From Flavobacterium sp. (GTDB taxonomy: Bacteria > Bacteroidota > Bacteroidia > Flavobacteriales > Flavobacteriaceae), in NCBI GenBank assembly GCA_023253295.1, contig JALRGZ010000155.1, positions 1 to 16,700 of the forward strand: 16,700 nucleotides of DNA. Reading direction: 5' to 3'. The notes beneath the pieces were generated by a model that was given only the letters and a program-made list of their open reading frames with translations, searched no databases and was not told the origin of the DNA. Shown in pieces: positions 14,002 to 16,700 of the stretch (positions are counted from its first letter, which is position 1; every line of letters starts with the position of its first letter). Made by a program: the position numbers and the translations under genes.

Positions 14002-15699
14002 TTAACTTTTGTAATCAATTGGTGCTATAATTTTTATGGAGGTGCCATTATCTGGTTTTGAAATAATTCTGAACTTACCATTCATTGTATTGATTCGAGC
14101 TTTAATTTGATTCAATCCAAAGCCTTCTATAGTGCGATAATTTTTAATCTCAAAACCTATCCCGTTATCTTTTACAAGTATGTGAAGTTCTGAATCTATT
14201 TCTTTTAAGTTTATTTTAGCTTTAGTAGCTTGGCTGTGCTTGATGATGTTATTTAATAATTCACTTATAATGAAATACATTTTCATTTCGAATTCTTCAT
14301 TGTAACGGGTTTCGTCGGCTACATTGCTAGAATAGTCAAAATGAATTGAGGAGTTAGTATTCGATTCGCATAAATCGTTTAGTGCATAAAATAATCCAAA
14401 ACGCGCTAATAATGAAGGTAAAAGTTGATGTGATAAATCTCTGATTTTATAATGTGTTTGAATAAGAATGGCTTTGGTTTTAGTTATTTCTTCACTATTA
14501 GTGTTGTTTTTTGTAGAAAAAACAGTTAGATGTAATGCTGCTGAAGAAAGTAAAGCACTGATATTGTCGTGCAAAAATGATGCGATTCTTTTTCGTTCTA
14601 TTTCTTGACCATTTATTGATGCCGTAATGATTTTTTCCTGGATTTTACTCTGTATTTCTTTAAGCTTATTTTTTTGTTTTAATTGAGTGTTTTGAAAATA
14701 TAAATAGGAAAAAACAATAACTAAAAGTAAGATTGAAATGATTACGATACTAATTAATCTGTTTTTAGATTGCTTTTCTAATAAGAGTTGATGGTTGGTT
14801 TTGTATTCTGTTTTGATGTGGTTAATTTCTCTTTTGTACTCATCAATTTCAATATTGATCCCCATCATATTAAGCTTTCTCAATTTTTCGTCATTGTTAA
14901 GCTCATTTGTGATTTTATTGAAAGCATTTAGGTTTTCATAGGCTTTTTTGTAATTTTTTATTTGGAATAAAAATTTAGAATATTCCTGATGCGCATAGGA
15001 TAAATCAGATTTTTCACTACCATCCTGTCCTAATTGAATGGCTTTTTCAAAATAAAAAATTGCTCGGTTAGTATGCTTTAGATGTGATTGATACATGCCA
15101 TTAAGCATATTTAATGCTACAATAGTTGATTCGTCTCCGTGAATTTTATGGTATTTGTTGACATAATTCAAATAAGGAAGACCTAAATCAAATTTGTTGA
15201 TATCAAAATACGCCCATGCAATGTTGAATTTGGTTAAGAATATTTCAGAAGAATCTGCGATTTTTGTGCTATAGGCCAGTGATTTTTTATAGTAATAAAT
15301 ACCGTTGTTATATTCTTTTTTGTCAAAACAATAAATGTTTCCAAGGTTGTTGTATATCCAGTTTTTTAGATGCTGGTTATTTGTTTTGTTCGCATAGATG
15401 ATTCCTTTTTTGTAATAAAATAGGGCTTTTTCATATTCCCCAAGTTGATCAAAATTTGCAGCAATAGTATTGTAATTTATTGCAATGAGATTGTCATCTT
15501 TTAAGGTTATTGCGCTGCCTAAAGCTTGACGAGAGAGAACTAAGGATTCTTCAAATTTCTCTAACTTCATTAAATCAGTTGCTTTTTGTGTTAAAGTAGC
15601 AATGTTTTCATAGGTTTCACTCTTCGTTTGTGAAAACAAAGAATTGGTACTGAACAAGAGTAGTACTAATAAAGAGGTATAAAAACATTTGTAAAACAT
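14002..15699 (-). CDS. TPR-containing sensor histidine kinase (HisKA_3 type)
   Basis: 565 residues from the ATG at 15699 (a TTG three codons earlier is also in frame but gives a poorer signal peptide). Signal peptide 1-23; a periplasmic sensor part of tetratricopeptide-like repeats (about 35-265); a helical linker; one transmembrane helix (about 315-334); then the kinase. The phosphoacceptor is H377 in RIASFLHDNIS. The ATP-binding domain shows the N-box ELLNNIIKHS (480-489), DNGIGFE (511-517) and GFGLNQIKAR (526-535). This HisKA_3 layout pairs with LuxR-type regulators such as the one encoded 24 bases upstream, so the two form an operon. The signal sensed is unknown; the TPRs suggest a protein or peptide ligand (inference). 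Confidence 0.93.
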   Translation of the reverse strand: MFYKCFYTSLLVLLLFSTNSLFSQTKSETYENIATLTQKATDLMKLEKFEESLVLSRQALGSAITLKDDNLIAINYNTIAANFDQLGEYEKALFYYKKGIIYANKTNNQHLKNWIYNNLGNIYCFDKKEYNNGIYYYKKSLAYSTKIADSSEIFLTKFNIAWAYFDINKFDLGLPYLNYVNKYHKIHGDESTIVALNMLNGMYQSHLKHTNRAIFYFEKAIQLGQDGSEKSDLSYAHQEYSKFLFQIKNYKKAYENLNAFNKITNELNNDEKLRKLNMMGINIEIDEYKREINHIKTEYKTNHQLLLEKQSKNRLISIVIISILLLVIVFSYLYFQNTQLKQKNKLKEIQSKIQEKIITASINGQEIERKRIASFLHDNISALLSSAALHLTVFSTKNNTNSEEITKTKAILIQTHYKIRDLSHQLLPSLLARFGLFYALNDLCESNTNSSIHFDYSSNVADETRYNEEFEMKMYFIISELLNNIIKHSQATKAKINLKEIDSELHILVKDNGIGFEIKNYRTIEGFGLNQIKARINTMNGKFRIISKPDNGTSIKIIAPIDYKS

Positions 15700-15723
15700 G
15701 TTGAACAATTGAAAAGCTTCGGT

Positions 15724-16386
15724 TTATGGTTTAATCAAATTGTTTTTAAGTGCAAATTTGACTAGGCTAATAGTGTTTTTAGCGTTTAATTTTTTTAAAA
15801 TATTTTTACGATGTGTTTCAACAGTATTGGAACTGATAAAAAGTTTTTCGGATATTTCTTTTCCACTGTATTCTAATGCAATCAAAGTGATGATTTCAAT
15901 TTCTCTTCCTGTTAATTGATATTCGGTATTAATAGTGGTCTTGTTTAATTTTGGATTCTTTTTCGTGGCCGAATTAAATATTGTTTCTCTTACTTGTTTA
16001 GAGAAATATTCTTCACCGGTATTTACAACTTGTATAGCTTCGACAATATTCTCACCTGCGCATTGTTTGGTCAAATAGCCGCTAGCGCCTAATTTCATGA
16101 CTTCTTCGATTATTTTAATGTCATCATAGGTAGAAAGGACAATTACTTTGCAGGGAAACCCTTTTTTAGAAAATTCTTTTAATACTTCGATGCCGTCTTT
16201 TTCAGGCATGCTAATGTCTAAGACTAAGATATCAGTTGAGTTGTTGGATACTTCTTCGTAAAGAGTTGTCCCTTTTAGAGAAAAACCAACAACATTAAAA
16301 TTAGGTATCGAATTCAATAGTGTACGCATACCGTCAATTAATACTTTGTGGTCATCCGCTAAGTGAATTCGTATTGTTTTTTTCAT
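15724..16386 (-). CDS. NarL/FixJ-type response regulator
   Basis: 220 residues. The receiver domain (about 4-125) has the acidic pair D11-D12, phosphoacceptor D57 in VLDISMP, S85 in VLSTYDD and K107 in YLTK. A linker (140-155) leads to a LuxR-type helix-turn-helix (about 157-218) with LTGREIEIITLIA and SSNTVETHRKNILKKL. It is expected to bind DNA when phosphorylated by the downstream-encoded TPR kinase. The ATG at 16386 is preceded by an exact -7 element at 16406-16413, so this gene heads the operon. Target genes are unknown. Confidence 0.95.
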   Translation of the reverse strand: MKKTIRIHLADDHKVLIDGMRTLLNSIPNFNVVGFSLKGTTLYEEVSNNSTDILVLDISMPEKDGIEVLKEFSKKGFPCKVIVLSTYDDIKIIEEVMKLGASGYLTKQCAGENIVEAIQVVNTGEEYFSKQVRETIFNSATKKNPKLNKTTINTEYQLTGREIEIITLIALEYSGKEISEKLFISSNTVETHRKNILKKLNAKNTISLVKFALKNNLIKP

Positions 16387-16405
16387 GAGTAAAATCTATT
16401 ATTAT

Positions 16406-16413
16406 CAAATGTA
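16406..16413 (-). promoter_or_regulatory. Candidate -7 element of the two-component operon
   Basis: TACATTTG on the minus strand matches TAnnTTTG exactly, about 20 bases before the response regulator ATG. The -33 region would fall inside the terminator hairpin of the DUF4293 gene, where no TTTG at ideal spacing is seen. Confidence 0.5.
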
Positions 16414-16420
16414 AAAAAAA

Positions 16421-16454
16421 TAAAACAAAAAAACCCGAATATAAATTCGGGTTT
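16421..16454 (-). terminator. Intrinsic terminator of the DUF4293 gene
   Basis: A perfect 10-base stem (AAACCCGAAT, 16431-16440, with ATTCGGGTTT, 16445-16454) and a 4-base loop, followed on the minus strand by a T-rich run. The T-run lies only on the minus-strand side, so it terminates transcription of the gene at the right edge, 31 bases after that gene's stop. Confidence 0.88.
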
Positions 16455-16485
16455 CCTTCGCACTAATAAATTAAAATTTATAGGT

Positions 16486-16700
16486 TTACCTCAATCTGTC
16501 CACAGATTTTACAAGATCTTCATCCTTTTTTATCGCTTTATTAGCTAAAACTAATGCAACGATTGCAAAAATAGGCAGAAACATCCCAATACCTTTCTCA
16601 GAAACAGCAGCTGTTTCTCCAGATAAATTTAGTGAACGATATAAAAACAATCCTAATAAAATCAAATTTAATATGATATTCAATCTGCCAATAACAAATT
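16486..16700 (-). CDS. DUF4293-family membrane protein, C-terminal part
   Basis: The frame is open to the right edge of the window. The residues before the TTG at 16683 (FVIGR) continue the family pattern, so that TTG is unlikely to be a start and this is the C-terminal half of a longer protein. Two transmembrane helices are seen, one just after GRLN and one at FLPIFAIVALVLANKA, followed by a charged tail KKDEDLVKSVDRLR, which resembles the DUF4293 ending. DUF4293 proteins are four-helix membrane proteins of unknown function, and in flavobacteria the gene often neighbours rho (from memory; rho is not in view). A strong terminator follows. Confidence 0.75.
   Translation of the reverse strand, partial: FVIGRLNIILNLILLGLFLYRSLNLSGETAAVSEKGIGMFLPIFAIVALVLANKAIKKDEDLVKSVDRLR

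Noticed and set aside
1..16700. CRISPR array, tRNA, rRNA, insertion sequence, integrase or phage genes
   Set aside because: No repeat-spacer pattern, cloverleaf, transposase motif or long terminal inverted repeat was seen; the only arrays are short 7-, 8- and 10-base tandems.

Overview
The window looks like chromosomal DNA from a Flavobacteriaceae member, probably Flavobacterium or a close relative. The evidence is very low GC, several perfect TAnnTTTG -7 promoter elements, families typical of Bacteroidetes (DUF5777 barrel, DUF4293, a tRNA_anti-like OB-fold protein, a sigma factor followed by a beta-barrel protein), and gene starts with little purine-rich Shine-Dalgarno signal. All calls come from reading the sequence; no database search was run.

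Layout. Positions 1-744 (minus) hold an SDR-family protein followed by the first codons of a second NAD(P)-binding protein. A TIGR01777-type epimerase (875-1789, plus) diverges from them. Positions 1804-4665 form an envelope cluster. On the minus strand are a c-type cytochrome lipoprotein and a YceI-family protein. Diverging on the plus strand are a membrane-anchored OB-fold protein and a DUF5777 outer-membrane barrel. A second YceI paralogue closes the cluster on the minus strand. rmuC follows (4864-6231, minus). Positions 6380-8751 (plus) carry a lipocalin-like lipoprotein, an ECF-type sigma factor and a translationally coupled protein with a cytoplasmic head, one inner-membrane helix, a long linker and a C-terminal barrel. 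Positions 8815-9942 (plus) carry two RNA-modification genes: an RluE-like pseudouridine synthase and trmL.

Positions 10031-13388 (minus) read truA, then an MsbA-like ABC exporter, then a FecE-like ATPase with no permease in view. A YfcE-like phosphoesterase (13504-14001, plus) abuts, with no intervening base, a convergent two-component operon (LuxR-type response regulator, then a TPR histidine kinase; 14002-16386, minus). The window ends in the C-terminal part of a DUF4293 protein (minus) with a strong terminator.

How the genes work together. RNA modification (RluE-like, TrmL, TruA) and envelope functions dominate. The least explained parts are the cytochrome/YceI/OB-fold/DUF5777 cluster, the sigma factor paired with a possible envelope-spanning barrel protein, and short degenerate tandem arrays (7-, 8- and 10-base periods) in several intergenic gaps. 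No intergenic stretch exceeds about 200 bases, and no tRNA, rRNA, CRISPR, insertion sequence or phage gene was seen. Most of the window is ordinary housekeeping and envelope sequence; no obvious new defence or mobile system is present.
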